Source: Acuticoccus sp. I52.16.1 (GTDB lineage: Bacteria > Pseudomonadota > Alphaproteobacteria > Rhizobiales > Amorphaceae). Taken from it: DNA of 64,000 nucleotides. This document shows positions 52,148-60,735 of the stretch, piece after piece. A program made the position numbers and the translations under genes. Position 1 is the stretch's first letter, and every line of letters starts with the position of its first letter. The DNA lies in contig NZ_CP094828.1 of assembly GCF_022865125.1 (NCBI RefSeq), forward strand, positions 3,403,219-3,467,218, written 5' to 3'. The notes below the pieces were generated by a model. The model was not told the DNA's origin, searched no databases, and was given only the letters and a program-made list of their open reading frames with translations.

Positions 52148-52192
52148 ATTGATCGCCGACGATGTATCGGCGTGCTGTCAGGGAGGGAGCGC

Positions 52193-53536
52193 ATGACGCT
52201 TCGTATCGGGTCGGGCTCCTCTTGGTGGGGAGACCGGATATCGCCGGCTGTCGCCAACGCGAAGTCGGGCGATCTCGACTATCTGTGCTTCGAGACGATG
52301 GCGGAGGCGACGGTGTCCGCCGCGCAGGTCCGTAAGCGTCGCGACCCGTCGTTCGAAGGGTTCGACACCTATCTGGAGGACCGCTATCGCGCCGTCCTTC
52401 CCCACTGCCTGGCGCGCGGGACGAAGATCGTCTCCAATCAGGGCTGGATCAATCCGATCGGCGCCGCGAAGAAGACCAAGCAGATCCTCGCTGAACTCGG
52501 CCATCCGGATGTGAAGGTCGCCGCCGTCACCGGCTCGCTCCTCGACGACCAGATCGACGAGCTCACCGGCCCGGTCCTGGAGAACGGCGCCGCGCTGAAG
52601 GACCTCCACGGAGAAGTCGTCGCCGCCGAGGCCTACCTGGGGGCGGAGCCCATCGTCGAAGCGCTGAAGGGCGGCGCGCAGATCGTGCTGACCGGGCGCG
52701 TGGCCGACCCCTCGCTGTTCCTTGCGCCGATGATGTACGAGTTCGGCTGGGATCCGCTCGACGCCGAATTGATCGGGCGCGGATCGGCGATCGGACATCT
52801 CATGGAGTGCGGCGCCCAGGTGACGGGCGGCTACTTCGTCGACCCCGGCTACAAGGACGTGCCCGAGCCCTGGAACCTCGCCTTCCCCATCGCCGAGGTG
52901 GAGCCCGACGGGTCGGTCGTCATCGGTAAACTCGCCGGTACCGGGGGCGCCGTGAACCGCCGCACCGTGCTGGAGCAGATGTTTTACGAGGTGCACGACC
53001 CGGCCAACTACATCACGCCCGACGGCGTGGTCGACTTCACCGACAGCGAGATCGAGGAGCTGGGCGGCGACCGCGTGCGCGTCACGTCCCTGCGCGGCAA
53101 GCCCCGGACCGACACGCTGAAGGTCAGCGTCGGCATGATGGAGGGGTACATCGGTCAGGACATGTTCTACTTCGCCGGGCCGGGCTGCCTCGACAAGGCC
53201 AAGCTCGCCAAGCGCATCCTGGAAGAGCGCTTCCGCATCGTCGAACTCGACGCCGAGGACGTGCGGATCGACTTCATCGGCGTGAACGCGATCCACGGGC
53301 CGATGTCGAAATGGCCGCAGGCCGAGCCTTACGAGGTCGCGGTTCGCGTTTCGGCGCGCACGCGGACCCGCGCGGAGGCCGAGAAGGTCGGCCGCGAGGT
53401 CGACGGCATGGCCGTCTCCGGCATCGGCTCCACCGGCAAGAGCGTCCCGCACGGCGACCGTGTGCGCGAAGTCATCGGCGTCTGGTCGATGCTTCTCGAC
53501 CGCACGCGCGTCACCCCGCAAATCCACTATTTTTGA
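52193..53536 (+). CDS. AtuA-like protein (DUF1446), main domain
   Basis: 447 residues of the acyclic terpene utilisation AtuA family: RIGSGSSWWGDRISPAVANAK, DYLCFETMAEATVS, VSNQGWINPIGAAKK, IVLTGRVADPSLFLAPMMYE, GHLMECGAQVTGGYF and AGTGGAVNRRTVLEQ. The biochemical reaction of this family is not established. The C-terminal AtuA domain is encoded separately by the next gene, 7 bp downstream. Start at 52193 with a GGGAGGGAG ribosome binding site. First gene of the operon that includes a TctCBA transporter. Confidence 0.8.
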   Translation: MTLRIGSGSSWWGDRISPAVANAKSGDLDYLCFETMAEATVSAAQVRKRRDPSFEGFDTYLEDRYRAVLPHCLARGTKIVSNQGWINPIGAAKKTKQILAELGHPDVKVAAVTGSLLDDQIDELTGPVLENGAALKDLHGEVVAAEAYLGAEPIVEALKGGAQIVLTGRVADPSLFLAPMMYEFGWDPLDAELIGRGSAIGHLMECGAQVTGGYFVDPGYKDVPEPWNLAFPIAEVEPDGSVVIGKLAGTGGAVNRRTVLEQMFYEVHDPANYITPDGVVDFTDSEIEELGGDRVRVTSLRGKPRTDTLKVSVGMMEGYIGQDMFYFAGPGCLDKAKLAKRILEERFRIVELDAEDVRIDFIGVNAIHGPMSKWPQAEPYEVAVRVSARTRTRAEAEKVGREVDGMAVSGIGSTGKSVPHGDRVREVIGVWSMLLDRTRVTPQIHYF

Positions 53537-53543
53537 GGTTCCG

Positions 53544-53906
53544 ATGAAGGTTCCGTTGAGAGCGCTCGCCCATTCCCGTTCGGGCGACAAGGGCAACACG
53601 TCGAACATCACCGTCATCGCCTACGAGAGCGAGTTCTACCCCCACATCAAAGAGCAGATCACCGATGCCGCCGTGCGCTCGCACTACGATGGCGTCGTGA
53701 CCGGTACGGTGACGCGGTACGACGTCGACAAGCTGGGGGTCCTCAACTTCGTGTGCGAGGGCGCGCTGGGAGGGGGGGTCTCCCGCAGCCTCTGCCTCGA
53801 CAACTACGGCAAGTCCCTGGCGGCTGCGATTTTGACGATGGAGGTCGAGATCCCGGACCGGCTCGCCAACTCGATCCGCCGCGGGCACGTCACCGAACCC
53901 GCCTGA
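53544..53906 (+). CDS. AtuA C-terminal-domain protein
   Basis: 120 residues matching the small domain that follows AtuA in single-chain relatives: PLRALAHSRSGDKGNTSNIT near the start, then VTRYDVDKLGVLNFVCEGAL and LCLDNYGKSLAAAIL. The SGDKGN motif is the family hallmark. It presumably assembles with the preceding protein. Enzymatic role unknown. Confidence 0.78.
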   Translation: MKVPLRALAHSRSGDKGNTSNITVIAYESEFYPHIKEQITDAAVRSHYDGVVTGTVTRYDVDKLGVLNFVCEGALGGGVSRSLCLDNYGKSLAAAILTMEVEIPDRLANSIRRGHVTEPA

Positions 53907-54013
53907 CGGGGCGAAGCGCCGCACAGAACGGCGCGCCCATCCCGAGCACACCCGTGTTCCGCGCCGGCCGCCACGCGAAGGGCGACCGGCTGAAAATACG
54001 CATGGAGGAAACA

Positions 54014-54985
54014 ATGCACGCTATCATCAAGACCGCGCTTCTGGCCGGCGTGGTGGCCACCGCCGCCATCGCCCCGGCATGGGCCGACTATCCGCAGAAG
54101 CCGGTGACCATCGTCGTTCCCTATCCCGCCGGGGGCACGACCGACGTTCTCGCCCGCATCGTCGGCGAGCAGCTCACGCAAAAGCTCGGCCAGCCGTTCG
54201 TCATCGAGAACAAGCCCGGCGCCAGCGGCGCGCTCGCCATGTCGCTCGTCGCCCAGGCCGAGCCGGACGGCTACACCCTGGTCTGCGGCAACATCAACAC
54301 GCACGGGATCAATCCGGCGCTGCGCAGCGATCTGCCCTACGATCCGATCGCCGACTTCACGCCGATCTCGGTCATGGCCAACACCCCGAACGTGCTCCTC
54401 GCCAATACGCAGACCGAGTTCCAGACCGTCGAGGATGTCGTCGCCGCCGCCAAGAACGAGCCCGGCTCGATCAGCTTCGGGTCGACGGCCATCGGCGGCA
54501 GCCCGCACATGTCCGGCGAGCTGATGAAGGCCCAGGGCGGGATCGACATGGTGCACATCCCCTATCAGGGCGGCGGTCCGATGCTGGCGGCGGTCATCGG
54601 CGGCGAAGTCCCCATCGCGTTCGACAACATGCCCTCGGCCTCCGAGCACATCCGCGCCGGCAACGTGCGGGCGCTTGCCGTGACCACCACGACCCGCTGG
54701 CCGGAGCACCCGGACATCCCGACCTTCAAGGAGGCGGGAATGCCCGACTATGACGTGACGGCGTGGTTCGGCCTTCTCGCCCCGGCCGGCACTCCGGACG
54801 ACGTCGTCGCGGTTCTGGAAACGGCGGTCGGCGAGATCATGCAGCAGGACGACGTGAAGGCGCGGCTCGCCAAGCTGGGCGCGGAGCCGGTCGGCAGCAC
54901 GTCCGCGGAGTTCAAGTCGCGCATCGGCGACGAGGTCGAGCGCTGGTCCGCCATCGCCGAGGACGCCGGCATCTCGCTCCAGTAG
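54014..54985 (+). CDS. Tripartite tricarboxylate transporter, substrate-binding protein (TctC family)
   Basis: 323 residues. Signal peptide to about residue 24 (cleavage near AWA-DYP), then YPQKPVTIVVPYPAGGTTDVLARI, PFVIENKPGASGALAMSLVAQAEPDGYTL (quoted in two overlapping family blocks, FVIENKPGASGALA and AEPDGYTLVCG), VHIPYQGGGPMLAAVIGGEV and the GLLAPAGTPDDVV segment. All are typical of Bug/TctC receptors. A GGAGGAAAC ribosome binding site fixes the start at 54014. Substrate unknown, expected to be a carboxylate. Confidence 0.9.
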   Translation: MHAIIKTALLAGVVATAAIAPAWADYPQKPVTIVVPYPAGGTTDVLARIVGEQLTQKLGQPFVIENKPGASGALAMSLVAQAEPDGYTLVCGNINTHGINPALRSDLPYDPIADFTPISVMANTPNVLLANTQTEFQTVEDVVAAAKNEPGSISFGSTAIGGSPHMSGELMKAQGGIDMVHIPYQGGGPMLAAVIGGEVPIAFDNMPSASEHIRAGNVRALAVTTTTRWPEHPDIPTFKEAGMPDYDVTAWFGLLAPAGTPDDVVAVLETAVGEIMQQDDVKARLAKLGAEPVGSTSAEFKSRIGDEVERWSAIAEDAGISLQ

Positions 54986-55034
54986 AATGATCGAACCGAA
55001 GGGCCGCGCCCGCCGCGGCCCGAAAGGCTCTGCC

Positions 55035-55481
55035 ATGACGCTCATTGTGGATCGGCCGCGGCAGCAGTGGCTCTGCGCGCTCGCCATCGTGCTGTTCGGC
55101 GCCTTCGTCGTCTGGGAGGGGTTGCACTACAGCCTGGGCACCGGCTTCCAGCTCGGGCCCGGCGCATTCCCGGTGGGCACCGGCGCGATCCTGATGCTGC
55201 TGGGCGTCGGGGTCCTTCTGGAGCCCACCTCGGCGGACGACGAAGCCGTCCCGCGTCTGCGTCCCGTCCTCGCGGTGGGGGCCGGCATCATCGCGTGGAG
55301 CTATCTCGTCGACCGTTACGGCCTCTACCCCGCCACGTTCGCGCTCGTCGGCCTTTCGGCGCTCGGCGGGCGCGACCTCGGTCCGGTCGCCGCGTCGGCC
55401 ATCGCGCTCGTGCTCTGCGTCGGCGGGCAGCTCATCTTCATCCAGGGTCTTGGTCTTCCTCTGGACGCCTTCAAATGGTGA
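55035..55481 (+). CDS. Tripartite tricarboxylate transporter, small permease (TctB family)
   Basis: 148 residues with four membrane segments: LCALAIVLFGAFVVWEGLHY, GPGAFPVGTGAILMLLGVGV, AVGAGIIAWSYLVDRYGLYPA and a C-terminal hydrophobic stretch. The FQLGPGAFP motif is typical of TctB. It lies 49 bp after the tctC-like gene and 4 bp before the large permease. Confidence 0.86.
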   Translation: MTLIVDRPRQQWLCALAIVLFGAFVVWEGLHYSLGTGFQLGPGAFPVGTGAILMLLGVGVLLEPTSADDEAVPRLRPVLAVGAGIIAWSYLVDRYGLYPATFALVGLSALGGRDLGPVAASAIALVLCVGGQLIFIQGLGLPLDAFKW

Positions 55482-55485
55482 CGTC

Positions 55486-57006
55486 GTGACGTTCGTCGAC
55501 AACCTGTCCCTGGGCTTTCAGACGGCCCTCACGCCCGAGGCTCTGCTCTTCTGTTTCGCGGGCGTCACGCTGGGCACCCTCGTCGGCGTCCTGCCGGGGA
55601 TCGGCGCCCTGGCGACGATCTCGATGTGCCTGCCGCTGACGTTCTATCTCGACCCGACCGTCGCGCTCATCATGCTGGCCGGGATCTTCTACGGTGCGCA
55701 GTACGGCAGTTCGACGGCCGCCATCCTGTTGAACATCCCCGGGACGGCGACGGCCGCCGCGACCTGTCTCGACGGGCATCCGATGGCGCGCAACGGCCGC
55801 GCGGGTGTCGCGCTGTTCATGACCTCCATCGCCTCCTTCGTCGGCGGTTCGTTCGCGATCGCCCTGCTCATCCTGTTCGCGCCGATGCTGGCGAACGTCG
55901 CCGTGCGGTTCACTTCGGCGGAGTATTTCGCGATCATGCTGCTGGGGCTGGTCGCCGCGTCGACTTTGTCGGTCGGCTCGCCGATCAAGGGGCTGGCGAT
56001 GGTGTTCGTCGGCATCGCCGTCGGTCTCGCGGGGATGGACGTCAACACCGGCACGCTGCGCTTCGCGTTCGGCTCCTACCGGTTCGCCGACGGCTTCAGC
56101 CTCGTCGCGGTCGCCATGGGGATCTTCGGCATTTCCGAGATCATCAAGAACCTCGCCCACAACGACGCCCCGCGCATCGAGCGCAAGGCGATCACCTTCC
56201 GCTCGCTCGTCCCGACACGGGCGGACTGGCGCGCGTCCTGGGGGCCCATGGGGCGGTCCTCCGTCCTCGGGTCGGCGGTCGGTATCCTGCCGGGGGCGGG
56301 GCCGAGCATCGCCGCCTTCATGGCCTACGCGATGGAGCGCAAGCTCTCGCGTCACCCGGAGAAGTTCGGCACCGGCACAGTGGAGGGCGTCGTGGCGCCG
56401 GAAGCGGCCAACAACGCCTCGGTGCAGGCCGCGTTCATCCCCACCCTCAGCCTCGGCATTCCGGGGGACGCCGTGATGGCCGTGCTGATCGGCGCGCTGA
56501 TGATCCACGGCATTGCGCCGGGGCCGCTGCTCGTCGTGGAGCATCCGGAGATGTTCTGGGGGCTGGTCGCCAGCTTCTGGGTCGGCAACGTGCTGCTGCT
56601 CGTCCTCAACATCCCCTTCATCGGCCTTTGGGTGCGGGTGCTCACCATCCCGTACCGGGTGCTCTATCCGGCGATGCTCTTCTTCATCTGCGTCGGGGTC
56701 TACAGCGTGAACAACTCCGTGTTCGACGTGTACGTCGCCATGGGGTTCGGGGTGATCGGCTATCTGCTGATGCTGTACAATTTCCCGATCGCGCCGCTGC
56801 TCTTGGGCTACATTCTCGGCCCGCTGATGGAACAGCACCTGCGCCGCACGCTGCTGATCTCACGCGGCGACATCCTGGTCTTCCTCGAGCGGCCGGTCAG
56901 TGCGGCGCTCATCGGACTGACGCTGGCGATCCTGGTCTGGATGGCCGTCTCACAGGCCAGAAAGCACAGCGCCAAGCGCGCGATGCTCACGCGTCCCAAC
57001 GGCTGA
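55486..57006 (+). CDS. Tripartite tricarboxylate transporter, large permease (TctA family)
   Basis: 506 residues, about 11-12 membrane segments. Conserved blocks: GTLVGVLPGIGALATISMCLP, MLAGIFYGAQYGSSTAAILLN, IPGTATAAATCLDGHPMA, GAGPSIAAFMAYAMERKLS, PEAANNASVQAAFIPTLSLG and IPGDAVMAVLIGALMIHG. The GTG start at 55486 has no better ATG nearby. Completes the importer with the TctC and TctB homologues. The 192 bp that follow (57007-57198) are GC-rich and hold no supportable gene. Confidence 0.9.
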   Translation: MTFVDNLSLGFQTALTPEALLFCFAGVTLGTLVGVLPGIGALATISMCLPLTFYLDPTVALIMLAGIFYGAQYGSSTAAILLNIPGTATAAATCLDGHPMARNGRAGVALFMTSIASFVGGSFAIALLILFAPMLANVAVRFTSAEYFAIMLLGLVAASTLSVGSPIKGLAMVFVGIAVGLAGMDVNTGTLRFAFGSYRFADGFSLVAVAMGIFGISEIIKNLAHNDAPRIERKAITFRSLVPTRADWRASWGPMGRSSVLGSAVGILPGAGPSIAAFMAYAMERKLSRHPEKFGTGTVEGVVAPEAANNASVQAAFIPTLSLGIPGDAVMAVLIGALMIHGIAPGPLLVVEHPEMFWGLVASFWVGNVLLLVLNIPFIGLWVRVLTIPYRVLYPAMLFFICVGVYSVNNSVFDVYVAMGFGVIGYLLMLYNFPIAPLLLGYILGPLMEQHLRRTLLISRGDILVFLERPVSAALIGLTLAILVWMAVSQARKHSAKRAMLTRPNG

Positions 57007-57198
57007 CACCCGCCCGTTGCGACCATCGTCGCGCCGGGGTCGGCCCGCTCTCTGCGCATCCTCCGAGGGCGGCGCAGAGGAGGCGGCGCCTCCTCCGAAG
57101 GGAGGCGCGGAGGGCGCCGCCCCGGCCGGGCGCACACGGTCGGCGTTCCGAGGCGCCGACAGCCGTTCGTCCACGGCCGTGCGTGTGCGACGGACCCT

Positions 57199-58125
57199 CT
57201 AGAACTCGACGCGGTCGCCGCCCTTGAGCTGCAGGATCTCGCGCGCCTCGTCGGGCGTCGCGATCTCCAGCCCCAGGCCTTCCAGGATGCCGCGGGCGAT
57301 CGTCACCTGCTCGGCGTTGGAGGTGGCGAGGCGGCCCTTTCCGGCCCACAGGTTGTCTTCCAGGCCCACCCGCACGTTGCCGCCCATCGCCGCCGCGATC
57401 GCCGCGATGCGCATCTGGTTGCGTCCCGCGCCCAGCACCGACCAGCGATAGTCCGAGCCGAACAGGCGGTCGGCGGTGCGCTTCATGTGCGCCACGTCCT
57501 CCGGATGCCCGCCGATGCCGCCCAGGATGCCGAACACCGACTGCACGAAGAACGGCGGCTTGACGAGGCCGCGCTCGACGAAGTGGGCGAGGGTGTAGAG
57601 ATGGCCGATGTCGTAGCACTCGATCTCGAACCGGGTGCCGTTTTCGGCGCAGGCGGTGAGAATGTGCTCGATGTCGCCGAAGGTATTCTTGAAAATCCGG
57701 TCCCTGGAGCCTTCCAGGTAAGGCTGCTCCCAGTCGTGCTTGAACTCCTTGAAGCGGTTCAGCATCGGGAAGAGGCCGAAGTTCATCGACCCCATGTTCA
57801 GCGAGGCGACCTCTGGCTTGAAGACCTCCGCCGGGCGCATCCGCTCCTCGACCGACATCGTCGGCGCGCCGCCGGTGGTGATGTTGATGACGCAGTTGGA
57901 GCGCTGCTTGATCACCGGCAGGAACTTGCCGAACGCCTCGGGCGACTGGTCCGGCAGGCCGGTCTCGGGGTGACGCGCGTGAAGGTGCACGACCGCCGCG
58001 CCGGCCTCCGCCGCGCCGACGGCCGCATCGGCGATCTCCTCGGGCGTGATCGGCAGGTGAGGCGACATCGACGGGGTGTGGATCGACCCGGTGACGGCGC
58101 AGGTGATGATGACCTTGTTGGCCAT
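57199..58125 (-). CDS. BKACE-family beta-keto acid cleavage enzyme (DUF849)
   Basis: 308 residues. Zn-dependent enzymes of this family condense a beta-keto acid with acetyl-CoA and split it into acetoacetate and a new CoA ester. Seen: VIITCAVTGSIHTPSMSPHLP start, AAVVHLHARHPETGLPDQSPE (metal-binding His pair), INITTGGAPTMSVEERM, SLNMGSMNFG, FEIECYDIGHL and GAGRNQMRIAAIAAAMGGNVR (quoted as GAGRNQMRIAA and AMGGNVRVGLEDN). The hydroxyacid dehydrogenase gene lies upstream in the same operon (8-bp gap) and would make its keto substrate. Substrate not assignable. Confidence 0.87.
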   Translation of the reverse strand: MANKVIITCAVTGSIHTPSMSPHLPITPEEIADAAVGAAEAGAAVVHLHARHPETGLPDQSPEAFGKFLPVIKQRSNCVINITTGGAPTMSVEERMRPAEVFKPEVASLNMGSMNFGLFPMLNRFKEFKHDWEQPYLEGSRDRIFKNTFGDIEHILTACAENGTRFEIECYDIGHLYTLAHFVERGLVKPPFFVQSVFGILGGIGGHPEDVAHMKRTADRLFGSDYRWSVLGAGRNQMRIAAIAAAMGGNVRVGLEDNLWAGKGRLATSNAEQVTIARGILEGLGLEIATPDEAREILQLKGGDRVEF

Positions 58126-58133
58126 GAGAGCTC

Positions 58134-59057
58134 CTACTCTTGCGATTTCTTGTGGGCCGCCAGCGCGGCGAGGCGCTTGTCGCGCCAGCGGCTCATCTCG
58201 GCGACCCGCTCGACCGAGGGCGCCGACCCCCACGCTTCGACACAGCGGGCGAGATTGTCGACGCCGAGCGCGGCGTCCGGGTCGCTCGTCTCGGCGACGC
58301 GGCGGAAGAACGGGCTGTAGCGCTCGATATAGTCGGCGAGGCCCGCAGGGGCGTTCAACTCGCCGACCTGGAAGGGGCCGATGAAGGACCACCGCAGGCC
58401 CAGCCCGTCGGTGATCGTCTTGTCGAGATCCTCGGGGCTGACATACCCCTCGCCGACGAGCCTGAAGGCCTCGGTCACGAGGGCGGCCTGCAGGCGGTTG
58501 AGGATGAAGCCGTCCACCTCCTTCTTCACGGTGATCGGCTTCTGCCCCAGCGCCTCGAACATGGCGCGTGTCTTGGCGACCACCGCCTCGTCCGTCCACG
58601 GCGCGCCCGACAGCTCCACCACCGGGGCGAGGTGGGGTGGGTTCACCGGATGCGCGACGAGGCAGCGCGCACGGCCCGGCAGCGCCTCGGTGAAGAGCGA
58701 GCATTGCAGCGCGGAGGTGGACGAGGCGAGGATGGTGTCGGCGCCGGCCAGCCGGTCGAGTTCGGCGAAGAGGTCGAGCTTGACCTCCAGCCGCTCCGGG
58801 CCGCTCTCCTGCACGTAGGCCGCGCCCTCCAGCGCCTCGCCCAGGGTGGCGACGGCGACGAGGCGGCCGAGCGCGGCCTCCGGGTCGTCGCACAGCCCGT
58901 GTTCGGCGAGGGTGGCGAGGCCGTGGGCACACTCGGCGACGCAGGCGTCGGCGGCGCCGTCCACCAGGTCGTAAACGGCGACGTCCCAGCCGCCCCGCGC
59001 AAACACCATCGCCCAGGCCCGTCCGATGAGCCCTGCGCCGACGATCGCGACCTTCAT
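58134..59057 (-). CDS. 3-hydroxyacid/3-hydroxyacyl-CoA dehydrogenase (lambda-crystallin/carnitine dehydrogenase-like)
   Basis: 307 residues: NAD-binding VAIVGAGLIGRAWAMVFARGG, SSTSALQCSLFTEAL, catalytic HPVNPPHLAPVVELSG, KEVDGFILNRLQAAL and GLRWSFIGPFQ. Single-domain length and lack of a second C-terminal domain fit lambda-crystallin and L-carnitine dehydrogenase relatives rather than fatty-acid HADs. Paired with BKACE, it probably oxidises a 3-hydroxy acid to the 3-keto acid that BKACE cleaves, as in carnitine breakdown. Substrate is inference. Confidence 0.85.
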   Translation of the reverse strand: MKVAIVGAGLIGRAWAMVFARGGWDVAVYDLVDGAADACVAECAHGLATLAEHGLCDDPEAALGRLVAVATLGEALEGAAYVQESGPERLEVKLDLFAELDRLAGADTILASSTSALQCSLFTEALPGRARCLVAHPVNPPHLAPVVELSGAPWTDEAVVAKTRAMFEALGQKPITVKKEVDGFILNRLQAALVTEAFRLVGEGYVSPEDLDKTITDGLGLRWSFIGPFQVGELNAPAGLADYIERYSPFFRRVAETSDPDAALGVDNLARCVEAWGSAPSVERVAEMSRWRDKRLAALAAHKKSQE

Positions 59058-59084
59058 AGAAACTCCCTCGTTCAACGCCCGGTA

Positions 59085-59100
59085 GACAACGTTGTCGACA
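59085..59100. promoter_or_regulatory. Overlapping palindromes, candidate GntR operator
   Basis: GACAACGTTGTC, a perfect 12-bp palindrome (59085-59096), shares bases with TGTCGACA (59093-59100). They sit between the dehydrogenase gene (minus) and the second gntR (plus), a natural place for a regulator of both directions. The operator role is inferred. Confidence 0.55.
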
Positions 59101-59177
59101 CGGCGCAACTGCCGCTTGCCGCGGTCTGTGATCACACTTACGCTGGACGAGATGCCCCCGTTTGTCGAGAGCGTTCC

Positions 59178-59879
59178 ATGACCGAGGTCGCCGTCGTCGA
59201 TCGCAACTCCCCGGCCTGTCGCAAAGTCACCCTCGGCACGCAGGTCTACGAGGCGCTGTCGAACCGGCTGGTCGGCGGAGAGCTGGCGCCGGGCGAGAAG
59301 ATCTCGCTGCGCCACATCGCCGACGGGCTCGGCACCTCCGTCATGCCGGTGCGCGAGGCGGTCTCGCGCCTCGTCGCCGACGGCGCGCTGGAGGTCTCGC
59401 CCAACAAGGCGGTCTCGGTCCCGGTGATGACGCGCGACATGTTCTGCGAGCTGACCACCGTGCGCGTCGCGATCGAGGGGTTCGCCGCCGAGCAGGCGGC
59501 CTTCAACCACCGCGCCGGCGACCTCGCCACGCTGAGCGCGCACGACGCCGCCTTCCGCCACGAATGCAGCGTCGACCATCCCGACCGGGTGGCCGCGTTG
59601 AGCGCCAACCGCGACTTCCACTTCGCGCTCTACGCGGCGGCGGACCTGCCGACCTTGCTGCCGATCATCACCGGGCTGTGGCTGAAGATCGGCCCGGTCC
59701 TCAACCTCGACCTGCGCCTTTCCACGCAGCGGCTCGCCATCGGCGGTGCGGAGGCGCAGCACGCCCGCTGTATCGAGGCGGTGCGCCGGCGCGACGGCGC
59801 TGCGGCCCGCGCCGCGATCGCCAAGGATATCGAGACGACGGCGGCGCTGATCGCCTCGACCGGGCGGCTCGCCCCCTGA
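59178..59879 (+). CDS. GntR-family regulator (FCD subfamily), second
   Basis: 233 residues: VYEALSNRLVGGELAPGEKI, LRHIADGLGTSVMPVREAVS (wHTH), then the FCD domain with CELTTVRVAIEGFAAEQAA, NRDFHFALYAAADLPTL, and HARCIEAVRRRDG. It resembles the 52-kb regulator in layout (the same NRDFHF..Y block), suggesting related modules. Divergent from the dehydrogenase-BKACE operon and followed 24 bp later by an SDR gene. Confidence 0.87.
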   Translation: MTEVAVVDRNSPACRKVTLGTQVYEALSNRLVGGELAPGEKISLRHIADGLGTSVMPVREAVSRLVADGALEVSPNKAVSVPVMTRDMFCELTTVRVAIEGFAAEQAAFNHRAGDLATLSAHDAAFRHECSVDHPDRVAALSANRDFHFALYAAADLPTLLPIITGLWLKIGPVLNLDLRLSTQRLAIGGAEAQHARCIEAVRRRDGAAARAAIAKDIETTAALIASTGRLAP

Positions 59880-59903
59880 ACAACAACAAGACGGGAGAAC
59901 ACC

Positions 59904-60680
59904 ATGGAGCTTGGATTGAAGGACTTGCGCGTGCTGGTGACGGCGGGCGCGGCCGGCATCGGCCTCGAGACCGCGCGGGCGTTCCGTGAGGAGGGGGCGA
60001 AGGTCCACATCTGCGACGTCGACACCGCCGCCCTCGCCGAGGTCGCCGCGAGCGACCCCGAGTTGACGCAGAGCGTGTGCGACGTCGCAAATCGCGACGC
60101 CGTCGATGCGCTCTTCCGCGATGCGCTGGGCGCGCTCGGCGGGCTCGACGTGCTCATCAACAACGCCGGCATCGCCGGGCCGACGGCCTATGTCGACGAG
60201 ATCGAGCCGACGGACTGGGACCGCACCGTCGAGGTCTGCCTCACGGGGCAGTTCAACTGCACGCGCCTCGCGGTGCCGCACCTCAAGCAGTCGTCCAACG
60301 CGCTGATCGTCAATCTGTCGTCGGCGGCGGGCAAGTTCGGCTTCGGCCTGCGCACGCCCTATGCGGCGGCCAAGTGGGGCGTCGTCGGCTTCACCAAGTC
60401 GCTGGCGGTGGAGCTGGGGCCGTTCGGCATCCGCTGCAACGCGATCCTGCCGGGCCTCGTCGCCGGCCCGCGCATCCAGCGCGTGTTCGAGGGCAAGGCG
60501 CGGGCGAAGAACGTCGCCGCCAAGGAGATCGAGGCGCAGGCACTGGCGATGAACTCGCTGCGTACCTTCGTCACCGCGCGGCAGATGGCCGATCAGATGC
60601 TCTTCCTCGCTTCGGAGCGCGGGCGTACCATCTCGGGACAGGCGATCTCGATCGATGGCGACACCCAGTCGCTGATGTAA
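59904..60680 (+). CDS. Short-chain dehydrogenase/reductase
   Basis: 258 residues: cofactor loop VTAGAAGIGLETA (Ala where most SDRs have the second Gly), VLINNAGIAG, catalytic Ser in NLSSAAGKFG, PYAAAKWGVVG (Tyr/Lys), and GQAISIDGDTQ. Located between the second gntR and the Mo hydroxylase gene in the same direction, so probably part of the catabolic module. Substrate unknown. Confidence 0.85.
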   Translation: MELGLKDLRVLVTAGAAGIGLETARAFREEGAKVHICDVDTAALAEVAASDPELTQSVCDVANRDAVDALFRDALGALGGLDVLINNAGIAGPTAYVDEIEPTDWDRTVEVCLTGQFNCTRLAVPHLKQSSNALIVNLSSAAGKFGFGLRTPYAAAKWGVVGFTKSLAVELGPFGIRCNAILPGLVAGPRIQRVFEGKARAKNVAAKEIEAQALAMNSLRTFVTARQMADQMLFLASERGRTISGQAISIDGDTQSLM

Positions 60681-60735
60681 GGTCGCCCCAGCGATACCGG
60701 GCGGGGCCCCCCGTCCGTCAGACGAGGCATCATCC

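Noticed and set aside
57199-58932. A single long minus-strand frame suggesting a BKACE protein with a 270-residue N-terminal extension
   Set aside because: The upstream part is a shifted reading of the hydroxyacid dehydrogenase gene. BKACE has its own ATG at 58125 with the family-standard N-terminus.
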